Positions 24,134-33,267 of a DNA stretch of 64,000 nt are shown here, in pieces. The position numbers and the translations under genes are program-made. How positions within the stretch are numbered: position 1 is the stretch's first letter; each line of letters opens with the position of its first letter. The stretch spans positions 3,295,645 to 3,359,644 of the forward strand of contig NZ_KZ454936.1 of the NCBI RefSeq assembly GCF_002797315.1. The letters run 5' to 3'. This DNA comes from Bacillus sp. FJAT-44742 (GTDB taxonomy: Bacteria > Bacillota > Bacilli > Bacillales > Marinococcaceae). The notes below the pieces were generated by a model that did not search any database, was not told the DNA's origin, and was given only the letters and a program-made list of their open reading frames with translations.

Positions 24134-25027
24134 TTGAGAAATTCCACGCGTATTCTTGCACCGGTTCTAGCCTCAGGAGTTGTGTTTGGTGTTTCAGGCT
24201 TCTCTGCTCATGCTGCCACTGTCACTGTTGAGCCTGGCGATACACTCTGGAGTATTGCCGAAGCAGAAAGAGTAAGCGTAACGGACTTACAAACCATTAA
24301 TAACGGCCTTGACCCTTACGATCTTCAACCCGGCACCATGATTAATCTAAATGAACAATCAGATTCTACTGGAAGCCATACTGTTCAAGAGGGGGAAACC
24401 TTTTACAGCATTGCATCCCAATATGAAGGTGTCAGTGCTCAGCAACTAATGGAGAAGAACTCTGACCTTGATCCTTACAACCTTCAGCCTGGCACTACTG
24501 TTCTTATTGAAAACGACTCTGAAAACGACTCTGAATCCGCCCGGGAAACAGCAGATCAAGTTGTTACCCATTTGCAAAGTAAGGATATGGAAGCCGTTTC
24601 TTCTTATATACACCCTGATGATGGTGTACGCTTCAGCCCTTACGCTTTTGTAGACCAAGAAAATGACCAGGTGTTTTCTTCTGAAGAAGTGGAAGATTTA
24701 TGGCACGATGAAACAGAGTACCTGTGGGGAAACTATGATGGAAGCGGCCATCCTATTAAATATACTTTTTCTGAATATTACGAGGAATTTGTGTATAACA
24801 GAGATTATGCTCATGCAGAAGAGGTAGCTGTTGATGAAAGACAAGGACCAGGAAATACAATTGACAATACCAACGATGTATACCCTGACGCTACTGTCGT
24901 AGAATATCACTTTCCTTCCAGCGGGGAATATCAAGGAATGGACTGGGATAGCCTTAGGCTGGCTATGGTTCAGGAGAACGACGAATGGTATGTAGTCGGT
25001 ATCATTAATGACGAGTGGACCATATAA
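24134..25027 (+). CDS. Secreted protein with two LysM domains
   Basis: A 297-residue exported protein. Signal peptide 1-27 with AHA-A cleavage; LysM 1 about 29-72 (VTVEPGDTLWSIAEAERV) and LysM 2 about 81-126 (HTVQEGETFYSIASQYEGV) bind peptidoglycan. The C-terminal ~160 residues are acidic (as suits a halophile) and not recognised; no hydrolase motif such as NlpC/P60 or 3D is seen. TTG start six bases after GGGGGAG. Possibly a wall-associated binding or regulatory protein. Confidence 0.8.
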   Translation: MRNSTRILAPVLASGVVFGVSGFSAHAATVTVEPGDTLWSIAEAERVSVTDLQTINNGLDPYDLQPGTMINLNEQSDSTGSHTVQEGETFYSIASQYEGVSAQQLMEKNSDLDPYNLQPGTTVLIENDSENDSESARETADQVVTHLQSKDMEAVSSYIHPDDGVRFSPYAFVDQENDQVFSSEEVEDLWHDETEYLWGNYDGSGHPIKYTFSEYYEEFVYNRDYAHAEEVAVDERQGPGNTIDNTNDVYPDATVVEYHFPSSGEYQGMDWDSLRLAMVQENDEWYVVGIINDEWTI

Positions 25028-25106
25028 ATCACAAAGCTTTTACGGGAATGTCCTTTTCGCTGAATAGACGCTTTTATGAACAGACCGCAAAGCATTAAAC
25101 TCAAAG

Positions 25107-25138
25107 AAGGCTGCCCCCAGTCCGCTGGGGGCAGCCTT
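25107..25138. terminator. Strong hairpin between the LysM gene and the ParR-like gene
   Basis: AAGGCTGCCCCCAG (25107-25120) pairs perfectly with CTGGGGGCAGCCTT (25125-25138). T-content after the stem is moderate on both strands; it probably ends both convergent transcripts. Confidence 0.75.
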
Positions 25139-25166
25139 ACCTTGTATTTTTATTTACGGGTGATGA

Positions 25167-25598
25167 TTAGGCAAAGGGATCGTCGTCATCCATTTCTAAA
25201 TTGGACCAGCTTTCATCTTGCCCGTCACTTTCTTCCTCTTCCACTTCTTCTTCGTATGCCTTTTCTTGTTCTTCCTCATCTTCATCAAGGAGAATGGGTA
25301 ACTTTTTTTCTGGTGGTTCCTTTTCTTCATAAGATGGAAAATACCTCAAGTTCGAAAAGGAGGAATTATGTTCACTGGCAGCAGCCGTTTCGTCTAGTGA
25401 AAAGTTGATCTTTCTGGGAAGAATTTCTGCTACGTCCATGTTACCTGTCTGCTTATAAAGTTCTTTCGCTGCATACAAAAAAAAGTTAGAAAGATCAGAC
25501 TGTTTGTTAATCCACTCAAGCATTTCAGGCGAGACATCCCTATTTATATATATGGTAGCTCTTTCACCTTGTTGGTACTGCTTTTTTCGCCTGCTCAT
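25167..25598 (-). CDS. ParR-like centromere-binding adaptor
   Basis: A 143-residue protein. The N-terminal part (about 10-55, ERATIYINRDVSPEMLEWINKQ then SNFFLYAAKELYKQTG) fits a ribbon-helix-helix DNA-binding fold, and the C-terminal half is very acidic (EDEEEQEKAYEEEVEEEES...DDDDPFA), as in ParR-type adaptors whose tail touches the actin filament. It follows the ParM-like gene by 12 bp. No sequence family is recognised outright; the call rests on fold pattern and operon position. Confidence 0.65.
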   Translation of the reverse strand: MSRRKKQYQQGERATIYINRDVSPEMLEWINKQSDLSNFFLYAAKELYKQTGNMDVAEILPRKINFSLDETAAASEHNSSFSNLRYFPSYEEKEPPEKKLPILLDEDEEEQEKAYEEEVEEEESDGQDESWSNLEMDDDDPFA

Positions 25599-25610
25599 TT
25601 TTTAAGGCTC

Positions 25611-26813
25611 CTAGTTGTTTTTCTTTTTGTTAAAAGAATTATTAGCCGGACTGGCTGTTTCCACTCCTAATTCCTTTTCTTTTTGCTGTGTAAAACGAGG
25701 AGAGCAAGTATAAACTAACAGACCACGGGCATTCACATATAATGGATCCTTTAAAAAGGTTACATTTACCATTCTGTCTTTACTTCTTAAAATGCTTTGG
25801 AGATTCTCTTTAAGGACTGCAGCTCCTCCGCCGTAAATAAATACATAGGGGTCATCTTTCATATCGTCGATCTTGTTAATGATTGCCTGACTAATTAACT
25901 TAGAAAGCTGCATGAGTCCTGTTTTTGATTCTTCTCTCAATGCACTGTGCCTTGGATGCTCTGTGTCGAAATAAATTTCATTAAACTCAGCGATTGAATC
26001 AATGCTCTTTCTTGGGTTCTTCCGATTCCACCGTTTAATAATTTCAGAGATTGCATGTTTCACTCCATAGCCAAGTCCTTCAGAAAGCTTTGGATTAAAC
26101 TTCACGCCTTCTGTTACAACAATCTCAGTCGTTCCTGAACCAATATCAAAATGAAGAAGTGTTTTATCGGCGAAATTCACCTTTGCTACTCTTCCGTCAG
26201 CCTCTACCTTTCTTTCCGTAAGTTTGCCATTTTCATCGTACACTACGCCCCAGGCTGCGGATGCTCCTTCAGGCAGGCATTTGCAGTATTGTATTTTTAA
26301 AACTACTTTCACATTTCGCCCCGATGGGTGATGATAAATAACTTCATGTGTTCCTGTATATCGAGCTGAGTTATGAGCTGCGCTTTCCTTCGTAATGGTG
26401 CTCACAGGAAGAGCTACAGACAGATCGTAGGTTACATCAATATGGTTGCGATCCTCGTTTTCTTTCTCTTTCATTGCTGAAATAGCCAGACCTGCTAATG
26501 TTACAATGACTGGTATTTCATCTTTAGACTTATCTGATTTCTTTTCAAGTTCCAAGGCATCTAAATTTTCATCAATTACTTTATTTCCGATTGCATATCT
26601 AAGGCCATTTTCTGAGAGGGCTTTTGAATTAATTGTTACATCAATATTATTAAGTAAATCTTCCTTAGGAATGTCCTCTAAATCCATCAACTCAGTCGTT
26701 TCTCCCATATAAAGAGAGTAAACCGTAGGTATGTTAATAGGTTCTTTATCTTTCACCCATAGTTTCAGGCTGTTATTACCAGCATCGGCTCCCGCTTTCA
26801 ATAGTTGTGTCAT
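25611..26813 (-). CDS. ParM/Alp-type actin-like segregation ATPase
   Basis: A 400-residue actin-fold protein of the plasmid ParM/StbA/Alp class. Phosphate-1 motif GADAGNNSLKLW (D10), phosphate-2 FDIGSGTTEIVV (near 220) and adenosine motif YGGGAAVLKENL (near 322) are all present. Such proteins form ATP-driven filaments that push plasmid copies apart through a ParR-parC complex. Here it lies about 35 kb from spo0J-soj. The C-terminal tail is Asn/Lys-rich. ATG start, with AAGGAG eleven bases upstream. Not MreB: it lacks MreB signatures and neighbours. Confidence 0.85.
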   Translation of the reverse strand: MTQLLKAGADAGNNSLKLWVKDKEPINIPTVYSLYMGETTELMDLEDIPKEDLLNNIDVTINSKALSENGLRYAIGNKVIDENLDALELEKKSDKSKDEIPVIVTLAGLAISAMKEKENEDRNHIDVTYDLSVALPVSTITKESAAHNSARYTGTHEVIYHHPSGRNVKVVLKIQYCKCLPEGASAAWGVVYDENGKLTERKVEADGRVAKVNFADKTLLHFDIGSGTTEIVVTEGVKFNPKLSEGLGYGVKHAISEIIKRWNRKNPRKSIDSIAEFNEIYFDTEHPRHSALREESKTGLMQLSKLISQAIINKIDDMKDDPYVFIYGGGAAVLKENLQSILRSKDRMVNVTFLKDPLYVNARGLLVYTCSPRFTQQKEKELGVETASPANNSFNKKKNN

Positions 26814-26896
26814 GAATCCAACAACTCCTTCAATTAGTGATAATTTCCAAGGTACATATATATTCTATCAAACGGAAACCCTTAGTCAATAGGAGT

Positions 26897-27025
26897 TAAT
26901 ACATAGTTAGTACATTGTTAGCACAATGTAATACACTTGGCAGACGCTTTCCATTTTTAAACTGTAATACATACTCACACACTTATTATTACTTTGTATT
27001 ACAGTTTAATACAAAATGTAATACA
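26897..27025. repeat. Iteron array, left part (TAATACA heptamers)
   Basis: Heptamers TARYACA at 26897, 26908, 26919 and 26929 are spaced 11, 11 and 10 bp, one helical turn. More copies are at 26965, 27007 and 27019, with one inverted (TGTATTA) at 26995. Seven of eight face the same way. Such phased repeats upstream of parMR are the binding sites of ParR in plasmid centromeres. Confidence 0.7.
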
Positions 27026-27115
27026 TTATATTACTTTATAATATTGAGTAATATTAAATAGTTTCCATTTATTACTATTGCATAAAAACATACAAATTAA
27101 TATTAAATCATACTT

Positions 27116-27194
27116 TGTATTACATTATTCACACAAAATAATATTAAGTATTAGTTTGTACTATTTTGTACTGGTTTGTATTAGTTTGTATTAA
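27116..27194. repeat. Iteron array, right part (TTTGTAYTRN direct repeats, inverted orientation)
   Basis: Four exact 10-bp direct repeats TTTGTAYTRN at 27155, 27165, 27175 and 27185, with a further TGTATTA at 27116. They hold the same heptamer as the left array but on the other strand, giving an inverted pair of arrays about 150 bp apart. Confidence 0.75.
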
Positions 27195-27291
27195 TTAAAG
27201 ATTTTCCTCTTCCTATTTGAGGGAGGTTTTGATAAAACAACAGACGGGAAGATTTGATACTAGTATTGTCTCTAAGGAGGTATGGAATCAC

Positions 27292-27786
27292 ATGTCTACA
27301 CTCTACACTATCGATGTGAAACGAGCAGATGGAACAGAAAAAAGCTTAGCAGAGTATAAAGGCGACGTGTTGCTGATCGTAAACGTAGCTTCTGAATGTG
27401 GCTATACGCCACAGTACGAGCAGCTAGAAGAAATTTATCAACAGTACCACAAAAAAGGCTTTCATGTATTAGGCTTTCCTTCTAATGATTTTGGCGGTCA
27501 AGAACCAGGAAACATTGATCAAATCCAAAATTTCTGCCAAAGTAACTACGGCGTGAGCTTTGAAGTCTTTGATAAGGTTCATGCGAAAGGTGGAAACAAA
27601 CACCCACTTTATGAATGGCTGATTGATAAAACGGATCCTGATGGAGGCATTGATTGGAACTTTGAGAAGTTTGTCATATCACGAGACGGAGAAATTCTGG
27701 GAAGCTTTAAAAGCGATGTAAAGCCAAATGACCCGCAAATTACTGGTATGATTGAAGCAGGACTTGAGCAGCCTGTAAATAAGTAA
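27292..27786 (+). CDS. Glutathione peroxidase-like thiol peroxidase (Cys type)
   Basis: A 164-residue GPx-family peroxidase, which in bacilli normally uses thioredoxin. Catalytic Cys in VNVASECGYTPQY, the FPSNDFGGQEPG loop (Ser in place of the usual second Cys), the probable resolving Cys in IQNFCQSNYGV, and the tetrad Trp/Asn in WNFEKFVISRDG. The frame extends 25 codons upstream, but family homology begins MSTLYTIDVKRADG at ATG 27292, eleven bases after AAGGAGG. Cytoplasmic, monocistronic, ended by a strong hairpin. Confidence 0.88.
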   Translation: MSTLYTIDVKRADGTEKSLAEYKGDVLLIVNVASECGYTPQYEQLEEIYQQYHKKGFHVLGFPSNDFGGQEPGNIDQIQNFCQSNYGVSFEVFDKVHAKGGNKHPLYEWLIDKTDPDGGIDWNFEKFVISRDGEILGSFKSDVKPNDPQITGMIEAGLEQPVNK

Positions 27787-27792
27787 AAAAGA

Positions 27793-27834
27793 AAGGGACT
27801 GTACTCAAAAGGTTTACTTTTGAGACAGTCCCTT
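27793..27834. terminator. Bidirectional terminator, gpx and radical SAM genes
   Basis: AAGGGACTGT-A-CTCAAAA (27793-27810) pairs with TTTTGAGACAGTCCCTT (27818-27834). It lies between two convergent genes and serves both. Confidence 0.8.
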
Positions 27835-27836
27835 CC

Positions 27837-28658
27837 TTATGGCAAAAACCCTTCCTGACTAACAAAAATCCTGCTTTTCTTTACTTGCTTTTCAAGCTGT
27901 TTACGAAAATGAGAAAGACGTTCAGGAGAATACCACTCTCCGTACCCATGTTTGTGGTACAGCTCTGGTATTTTCAGCTTTTTTGTACGTCTTCCACCGC
28001 TCCCATCACCAAGAAAGTAATCATCAACCACTACCCTCTCTCCAATTTCTCCAAGAAGCGCTGGGAAACGTGAGGAATGGGGAAGAAGAGGAGAGACAGC
28101 AATTTGAACAGGAATATTATGTTGCTGTAAGGTCTGTATCGCTTTTAACCTTCCAGAAATAGGCGGAGCCTGCGGGGTAATGGCTTTTCTGACACTTTCC
28201 TCATCTGTTTCAATACTAACACTGACCTTTACTCTGTTCTCGAGTTTTTTGACAAGATCTATGTCTCTCAGTACTAATGGGCTTCTTGTTTGAATCAGTA
28301 AAAAGTCGGGAGGATCTTCGGTCAATACCTCAAGCAGCATGCGAGTTATCCTTTCCCTAGCCTCGGCGGCCTGGTAGGGATCGGTACTGGAAGACATAAA
28401 AATCCGGACATTCTGCTTCTTTTTTTCACGGGTAAGTTCCTTACGAAGCATTTCCGCTGACTCTTCCTTTACCTCCACCCATGTCCCCCATTCTCCATCT
28501 CTGAACAGGTTTACAGGCATTTGTCTTACATAGCAGTATGAGCAAGCAAAAGAGCAGCCAATGTAAGGATTTAAGGAATGGCTGTAACCTTTTAAGAATC
28601 CACTGGCAGGTGTAAGAAGACGAGACGGCTTTTTATGCGTGATATTTAACTTTGTCAT
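27837..28658 (-). CDS. SPL-family radical SAM protein
   Basis: A 273-residue radical SAM enzyme. The 4Fe-4S cysteines are in NPYIGCSFACSYCYVRQ (CxxxCxxC), followed by the STDPYQ and IQTRSPLVLRDIDLV blocks of the Rv2578c/SPL-like group. Distantly related to spore photoproduct lyase, but shorter and without its C-terminal features, so photoproduct repair is not implied. Genes of this kind often lie near DNA-repair genes; ung is two genes upstream in the same direction, 28.7-30.2 kb. Confidence 0.78.
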   Translation of the reverse strand: MTKLNITHKKPSRLLTPASGFLKGYSHSLNPYIGCSFACSYCYVRQMPVNLFRDGEWGTWVEVKEESAEMLRKELTREKKKQNVRIFMSSSTDPYQAAEARERITRMLLEVLTEDPPDFLLIQTRSPLVLRDIDLVKKLENRVKVSVSIETDEESVRKAITPQAPPISGRLKAIQTLQQHNIPVQIAVSPLLPHSSRFPALLGEIGERVVVDDYFLGDGSGGRRTKKLKIPELYHKHGYGEWYSPERLSHFRKQLEKQVKKSRIFVSQEGFLP

Positions 28659-28668
28659 TTACTGCTCA

Positions 28669-29511
28669 TCAGCCCTGCATATCATCATAAGGAAATTCAT
28701 CAGGATGATAACCGTAGCGGTGGTTCTCATTCAAGTCGTCAATAGAGCTTACATCCTCAGGATCAAGTGAAAAATTAAACACCTCAAAATTGTCTCTAAT
28801 TCTCTCTGGTGTCACTGACTTTGGAATCGTTGCGACCTCGTGCTCAAGGCACCATCTAATTAACACCTGAGCAGTTGTTTTATTATATTTTTCAGCAATA
28901 TTTTGGATAACAGAGTGACTGAGAAGGTTCCCTTTACCCAGCGGTCTCCACGCTTCTACCTGAATAAGATGACTTTTACAAAACTCAAGCAGGTCCTTTT
29001 GGAAAAGTCTGGGGTGAAATTCAACCTGATTAACCATTGGTTTTATAGAAGCTTGCTTTAAAAGCTTCTCAAGGTGGTGTTGCTGGAAATTGCTCACACC
29101 TATCGCTCTTACCTTCCCCTGCTTATAAAGCTCTTCTAAAGCCTTCCAGGTCTCTTCAAATTTACCGGGGACAGGCCAATGGATTAAATATAAATCAATT
29201 GTGTCCACTTCAAGGTTTCTTCTGCTTCTTTCAAAAGCCTGAAGGGTTTCCTCGTATCCTTGTTCATCATTCCATACTTTTGTAGTAATAAAAACGTCTT
29301 CCCTTGAAATACCACTTTCTCTAATTCCTTCTCCTACTCCTCTTTCGTTTCCATAAAAAGAGGCAGTATCAATCCCTCGGTAACCATGTTGTAAAGCTGT
29401 GGTTACAGCATTTTTCACTTCCTCCCCTTCTTCTGCCTGATAAACACCAAGGCCAATCCAGGGCATGTTGGTGCCGTTATGAAGGGTAGTGTAAAATTTA
29501 TCTCTTTTCAT
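28669..29511 (-). CDS. Aldo/keto reductase
   Basis: A 280-residue NADPH-dependent carbonyl reductase of the AKR5-like group (YvgN/YtbE relatives, which reduce methylglyoxal and other aldehydes). Catalytic tetrad: D and Y in [12 protein letters not shown] in [10 protein letters not shown] in [10 protein letters not shown]; the [22 protein letters not shown] segment is near the C-terminus. ATG 29511, six bases after GGGAGG within the end of ung, so the two genes overlap by 14 bp and are coupled. Substrate unknown. Confidence 0.88.
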   Translation of the reverse strand: MKRDKFYTTLHNGTNMPWIGLGVYQAEEGEEVKNAVTTALQHGYRGIDTASFYGNERGVGEGIRESGISREDVFITTKVWNDEQGYEETLQAFERSRRNLEVDTIDLYLIHWPVPGKFEETWKALEELYKQGKVRAIGVSNFQQHHLEKLLKQASIKPMVNQVEFHPRLFQKDLLEFCKSHLIQVEAWRPLGKGNLLSHSVIQNIAEKYNKTTAQVLIRWCLEHEVATIPKSVTPERIRDNFEVFNFSLDPEDVSSIDDLNENHRYGYHPDEFPYDDMQG

Positions 29512-30193
29512 CAAGATCCTCCCTTGCAGGAATAGACCAGTTGATTTCCGGCCGGCCTGCTTTTGTTAAAAACTCATTGGCCTGTGAAAAAGGCTTGCTT
29601 CCAAAAAAGCCTCTTTTGGCTGAAAAAGGGCTTGGATGGGGAGATTTTATAATCAAATGATGCTCGCTGGTAATCAACTCTTCTTTGGCTTGAGCATTTT
29701 TTCCCCACAAGATAAACACAACCGGTTCTTTTTTTTCATTTACGAGCCGTATCACTTCATTGGTGAAATGCTCCCACCCTTTTCCATGATGAGAATTAGG
29801 TTCACCTCCACGGACCGTTAGAACCGCGTTGAGTAAAAGAACACCTTCCTCTGCCCAGGGAGTCAAACAGCCATGATCAGGAACCGAATATCCAAGGTCC
29901 TCCTCAAGCTCCTTATAGATGTTTTTTAAGGATGGGGGGATCGTTACCCCTGGCTGCACAGAAAAACTAAGACCATGAGCCTGATTAGGGCCATGATAAG
30001 GATCCTGCCCCAGGATCACTGCTTTCGTATTTTCATAAGTTGTGTGGTGGAGGGCATTATAAATGTCATCCATAGGCGGATAAACTGTGTTGGTTTCGTA
30101 TTCTTTTTTCAAAAATTCTCTCAGCTCCACATAATACGGCTTAGAAAATTCATTCTCTAAGCGGGGAGCCCAGTCATTGTGAAGAATGCTCAT
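29498..30193 (-). CDS. ung: Uracil-DNA glycosylase
   Basis: Family 1 uracil-DNA glycosylase, excising uracil to start base-excision repair. 231 residues with the water-activating motif [18 protein letters not shown], the LLLNAVLTV strand and the minor-groove loop [18 protein letters not shown]. The position near the ywd genes mirrors B. subtilis (ywdG). It is the first gene of a unit with the aldo/keto reductase and radical SAM genes. Confidence 0.96.
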   Translation of the reverse strand: MSILHNDWAPRLENEFSKPYYVELREFLKKEYETNTVYPPMDDIYNALHHTTYENTKAVILGQDPYHGPNQAHGLSFSVQPGVTIPPSLKNIYKELEEDLGYSVPDHGCLTPWAEEGVLLLNAVLTVRGGEPNSHHGKGWEHFTNEVIRLVNEKKEPVVFILWGKNAQAKEELITSEHHLIIKSPHPSPFSAKRGFFGSKPFSQANEFLTKAGRPEINWSIPAREDLDEKR

Positions 30194-30275
30194 GCTCTTC
30201 CCCCTTCTAGCATGGGTGATGAATTCATTGTAGCATAGTAGCCAGGATATAAAGAAAATAGAGGTGAACGTAACG

Positions 30276-30557
30276 ATGACAGAAAATAAAACACAGCAAC
30301 AAAACCATTTAAATGGACAAGCATTAGCATCTTTAGTTACTGGCCTGTTAGCAGGAGCATTTATGCTTGTTGTTCCCCTGCTTGGACTCCTATTAGGAGC
30401 AGCAGGGATGATTCTCGGGTCTATTTCCCTTGCTAAAATAAAGAAAAACCAGGAAAGCGGCTTGATACTTGCCCTTTTAGGCTTAGTAACCAGTATTCTT
30501 GCTGTTTTGTTTTTTATCAGTATTTTAGTTATTGGCTTACTCCTAAGGCAGGGTTAA
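30276..30557 (+). CDS. DUF4190-like small membrane protein
   Basis: 93 residues with two hydrophobic hairpin segments (about 17-48 and 62-91) around [25 protein letters not shown], the pattern of DUF4190 proteins. Function unknown. GTG 30264 is open, but AGAGGTG is nine bases before ATG 30276, which is used. Stands alone, divergent from ung. Confidence 0.7.
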   Translation: MTENKTQQQNHLNGQALASLVTGLLAGAFMLVVPLLGLLLGAAGMILGSISLAKIKKNQESGLILALLGLVTSILAVLFFISILVIGLLLRQG

Positions 30558-30705
30558 ATAAAACCAGGCTAATTTGCCATTCATTGTTATCCTGATTTCT
30601 TTATGGGAAGTGCAGCCCTGCCCACTGCATCTTTTCGTAAAATTAATTGGATAATTCTTCCTGATTCATTGATACTTTGTTACTATGAAAATGGGAGGTG
30701 CACAT

Positions 30706-32181
30706 ATGAGAGTGATCGTTTCAATTTTATTAATCGTACTGCTTATAACAGTCAGCGTTTTTAATTCAAATGCATATGGCAGCGGACAGGAGAAAAAAGA
30801 AAGATACCTGGTAACGTTTGAAAATCAGGGAGCTAAGGACAGAGTACATATACCTCAGCACGATGTGGTACACGATTTCTCTTCCTTTTCAGTAAGTGTG
30901 GTAGAAATGAATGAAAATGCGGCAAACGGGCTTGCAAATAACCCTCATGTCACAGCTGTGGAAAAAGACAGTCTGGTCCATGCTCACTCACAAAGCCAAA
31001 AGGCTGACTGGGGTCTTACACGTATTTACGGAGAAAATGACTGGGAAACAGGATTTACAGGTGAAGGCGTGAAGATTGCATTACTTGATTCAGGAATCGC
31101 TGAACATCCGGACTTAGAGATCGCAGGCGGTGCTGCCTTTCTTGGAGGAAGCAGAACAAAAAGCAAGGACTACACGGATGAAAATGGACACGGAACCCAT
31201 GTAGCAGGAATTGTAGGAGCTTTAAATAATGAAATTGGCACAGTGGGGATTGCGCATGAAGCCGAGATTTACGGTGTAAAAGTATTAGATAAAAACGGCT
31301 CTGGTTTCTTGTCTGATGTCGCTGCAGGGGTTGACTGGGCGGTAGAACATGAGATGGATATTATCAACTTAAGTCTTGGAACATCCTCTCACTCCACTGC
31401 TCTTGAAAAAGCAGTAAATGAGGCTTATGAGGCGGGAGTGCTTGTTGTAGCCTCTGCCGGAAACAGCGGTAACCGCGGGGGAAACAATGATACTGTGATG
31501 TACCCTGCGAAGTATGAGTCTGTTATTGGAGTAGGAGCCACGAACCAGAATGATGAACGGCCATCCTTTTCTTCCACTGGACCGGATTTAGAAGCAGCTG
31601 CGCCAGGCGTTCAAATACTAAGCACCTATATGGAAGGGGACTACACAAACTTAAGCGGCACAAGCATGGCAGCTCCCTATGTAGCCGGAAACCTGGCTTT
31701 GTTGAAAAATGCTTATCCTGATGCTGATCACAAGGAAATAAGAGAAAGGCTTCAAAACAATTATACGATTGACCTCGGTTCCACTAATAGATATGGTTAT
31801 GGACTCATACAAGCCCCTCATAAGAATAAAAAAGTGGACATCGAGGATGATGAACAGGCGGATGAAAATATACTTCCCTCTATGAACGTAACAGTCTCCC
31901 ACGAGAGCCCGGCTAATGGAAAACTTGATGTAACTATTTCTACGACAAACCAAAATGACGAGGAGGCACAGGTACAAGATGCTGAAATTGACCTCTTTAT
32001 CAACGCTCCAAGAGGAAAAGATCAACAAATAGAAGGCTTTACAGATGATGAGGGAACTTACACCGGTACAATCGATCTCCATAGAAATTTTTATGGGGAG
32101 TACCTTATCTCCGGCCAGGTTACTCACCCTGAATTTAATGACAATAAAGACGTTAGCTATTCCTTTACTCTGGCTAGATAA
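30706..32181 (+). CDS. Secreted subtilisin-like serine protease (S8)
   Basis: A 491-residue exported protease. Signal peptide about 1-25, I9 inhibitor propeptide about 35-95 (ERYLVTFENQGAKDRV...HVTAVEKDSLVHA), catalytic domain about 100-380 with D128 (LLDSGIAEHPDL), H162 (NGHGTHVAGIVGA) and S320 (LSGTSMAAPYVAG), and an acidic C-terminal extension of ~110 residues that looks like a Big-type/prealbumin beta domain. GGGAGGTG precedes ATG 30706. Acidic surface fits a salt-adapted enzyme. Has its own terminator. Confidence 0.92.
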   Translation: MRVIVSILLIVLLITVSVFNSNAYGSGQEKKERYLVTFENQGAKDRVHIPQHDVVHDFSSFSVSVVEMNENAANGLANNPHVTAVEKDSLVHAHSQSQKADWGLTRIYGENDWETGFTGEGVKIALLDSGIAEHPDLEIAGGAAFLGGSRTKSKDYTDENGHGTHVAGIVGALNNEIGTVGIAHEAEIYGVKVLDKNGSGFLSDVAAGVDWAVEHEMDIINLSLGTSSHSTALEKAVNEAYEAGVLVVASAGNSGNRGGNNDTVMYPAKYESVIGVGATNQNDERPSFSSTGPDLEAAAPGVQILSTYMEGDYTNLSGTSMAAPYVAGNLALLKNAYPDADHKEIRERLQNNYTIDLGSTNRYGYGLIQAPHKNKKVDIEDDEQADENILPSMNVTVSHESPANGKLDVTISTTNQNDEEAQVQDAEIDLFINAPRGKDQQIEGFTDDEGTYTGTIDLHRNFYGEYLISGQVTHPEFNDNKDVSYSFTLAR

Positions 32182-32216
32182 AAGATTCCCCTTGGGCAAC
32201 CCAGGGGGAATCTTTT
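32180..32216 (+). terminator. Terminator of the subtilase gene
   Basis: AAAAGATTCCCC-TTGGG (32180-32196) pairs with CCCAGGGGGAATCTTTT (32200-32216), followed by T-rich DNA. The stop codon sits at the stem base. Confidence 0.9.
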
Positions 32217-32285
32217 TAATCTTATAGCTTAGTTCTGTTTTGTTGTTGATAATCATTAAACGACACTCGCTTGCAACTGCATGAG

Positions 32286-33059
32286 CTACCTTTGAATCAC
32301 TTCCTGTAATCGTGGAAAAATCTCATCATTTCCTGCGATAACAAAGAAACCTTTTTCTTCATCTTTTACAAAGATGCTTCCACCCGCTTCTTCTACGATT
32401 AATACACCGGCTTCAATATCCCAGGCCTTCAGCTTCATTTCCCAATATCCATCGAAACGTCCTGCAGCGACCTGGCAAAGATCCATGGCAGCTGCTCCCA
32501 TTCTCCGAATACCTCCAATTCTCGGAAGTAATTCATTGAAGTAGGACAAATTATTATCAGGGTCTGTCCCCTTATCATATGGAAAACCAGTCCCCAACAC
32601 AGATTTGGAAAGCTCCCTTGTTTTAGAAACAGTAATCTTGCTGCCGTTTAACAGAGCACCTTCTCCTTTTACCGCTTCATACGTTTCACCAATTTTAGGT
32701 GCATGAACTACGCCCGCTACCGTTTCACCTTTATATCTAATCCCTATAGACACGCAAAAAACAGGAAGGCCCCTTGCATAATTGACCGTACCATCAATAG
32801 GATCAATCACCCACTCATATTCGGCTTCACCAGCATGTTCCCCGCTTTCTTCAGTAATCATGCCATGATCGGGATACGTTTCTTTAATCCTATTCATAAT
32901 AAAATCCTCTGACCAAACATCCACTTCTGTGACTAAATCTATATCAGAGGTTTTTGATTCCATTTTCATCGGCCCTTCCAGCCGTCTGACCTGTTCTTCT
33001 CCAGCTTCTTTGGCCCACTTCTTGGCGTTTTCTAATAGCTCTCTCCATTCCAGGCTCAT
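32286..33059 (-). CDS. Inositol monophosphatase family protein
   Basis: A 257-residue Mg2+-dependent sugar-phosphatase-fold enzyme. Metal site motifs: ITEESG, WVIDPIDGTVNYARGLP and AWDIEAGVLIVEEAGG. Family members hydrolyse inositol phosphate, NADP(H) or fructose-1,6-bisphosphate, and which one applies cannot be told here. Strong ribosome site AAGGAAGGAG. Monocistronic and convergent with the subtilase gene. Confidence 0.9.
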   Translation of the reverse strand: MSLEWRELLENAKKWAKEAGEEQVRRLEGPMKMESKTSDIDLVTEVDVWSEDFIMNRIKETYPDHGMITEESGEHAGEAEYEWVIDPIDGTVNYARGLPVFCVSIGIRYKGETVAGVVHAPKIGETYEAVKGEGALLNGSKITVSKTRELSKSVLGTGFPYDKGTDPDNNLSYFNELLPRIGGIRRMGAAAMDLCQVAAGRFDGYWEMKLKAWDIEAGVLIVEEAGGSIFVKDEEKGFFVIAGNDEIFPRLQEVIQR

Positions 33060-33267
33060 ATCCTAACACTCCTTCCTTTGACATCATACTTATCTTAACG
33101 AACTGTAGGCCAGAGCACAAAGATAGTTGTATTTACCAATAAGCAGATCTATTGTCTCAGTGACATACTGAAAACTTTTATTTACAAATTAATTAAGGTA
33201 ACTCGTGAGAAAAAAGGGTATAGGAAAGCAATGTTATTTATTTCGTATTGATTAAAGGAGAACACCA

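Larger units (their letters stand above)
26814..27291. other. Gap carrying the iteron (parC-like) region and the gpx leader
   Basis: 478 bp with no gene, very AT-rich over 26880-27200. Thirteen heptamers of the type YARTACA are seen in both orientations (see the two repeat entries). It is bounded by the ParM-like start on the left and the glutathione peroxidase start on the right. Confidence 0.8.

Noticed and set aside
24134-25027. LysM protein as a cell-wall hydrolase of a mobile element linked to the ParM cassette
   Set aside because: No hydrolase domain is visible, it is convergent with the cassette and separated by a strong terminator.
27837-28658. Radical SAM gene as spore photoproduct lyase splB
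   Set aside because: Too short and it lacks the SplB C-terminal features; only the general SPL-like radical SAM family is supported.
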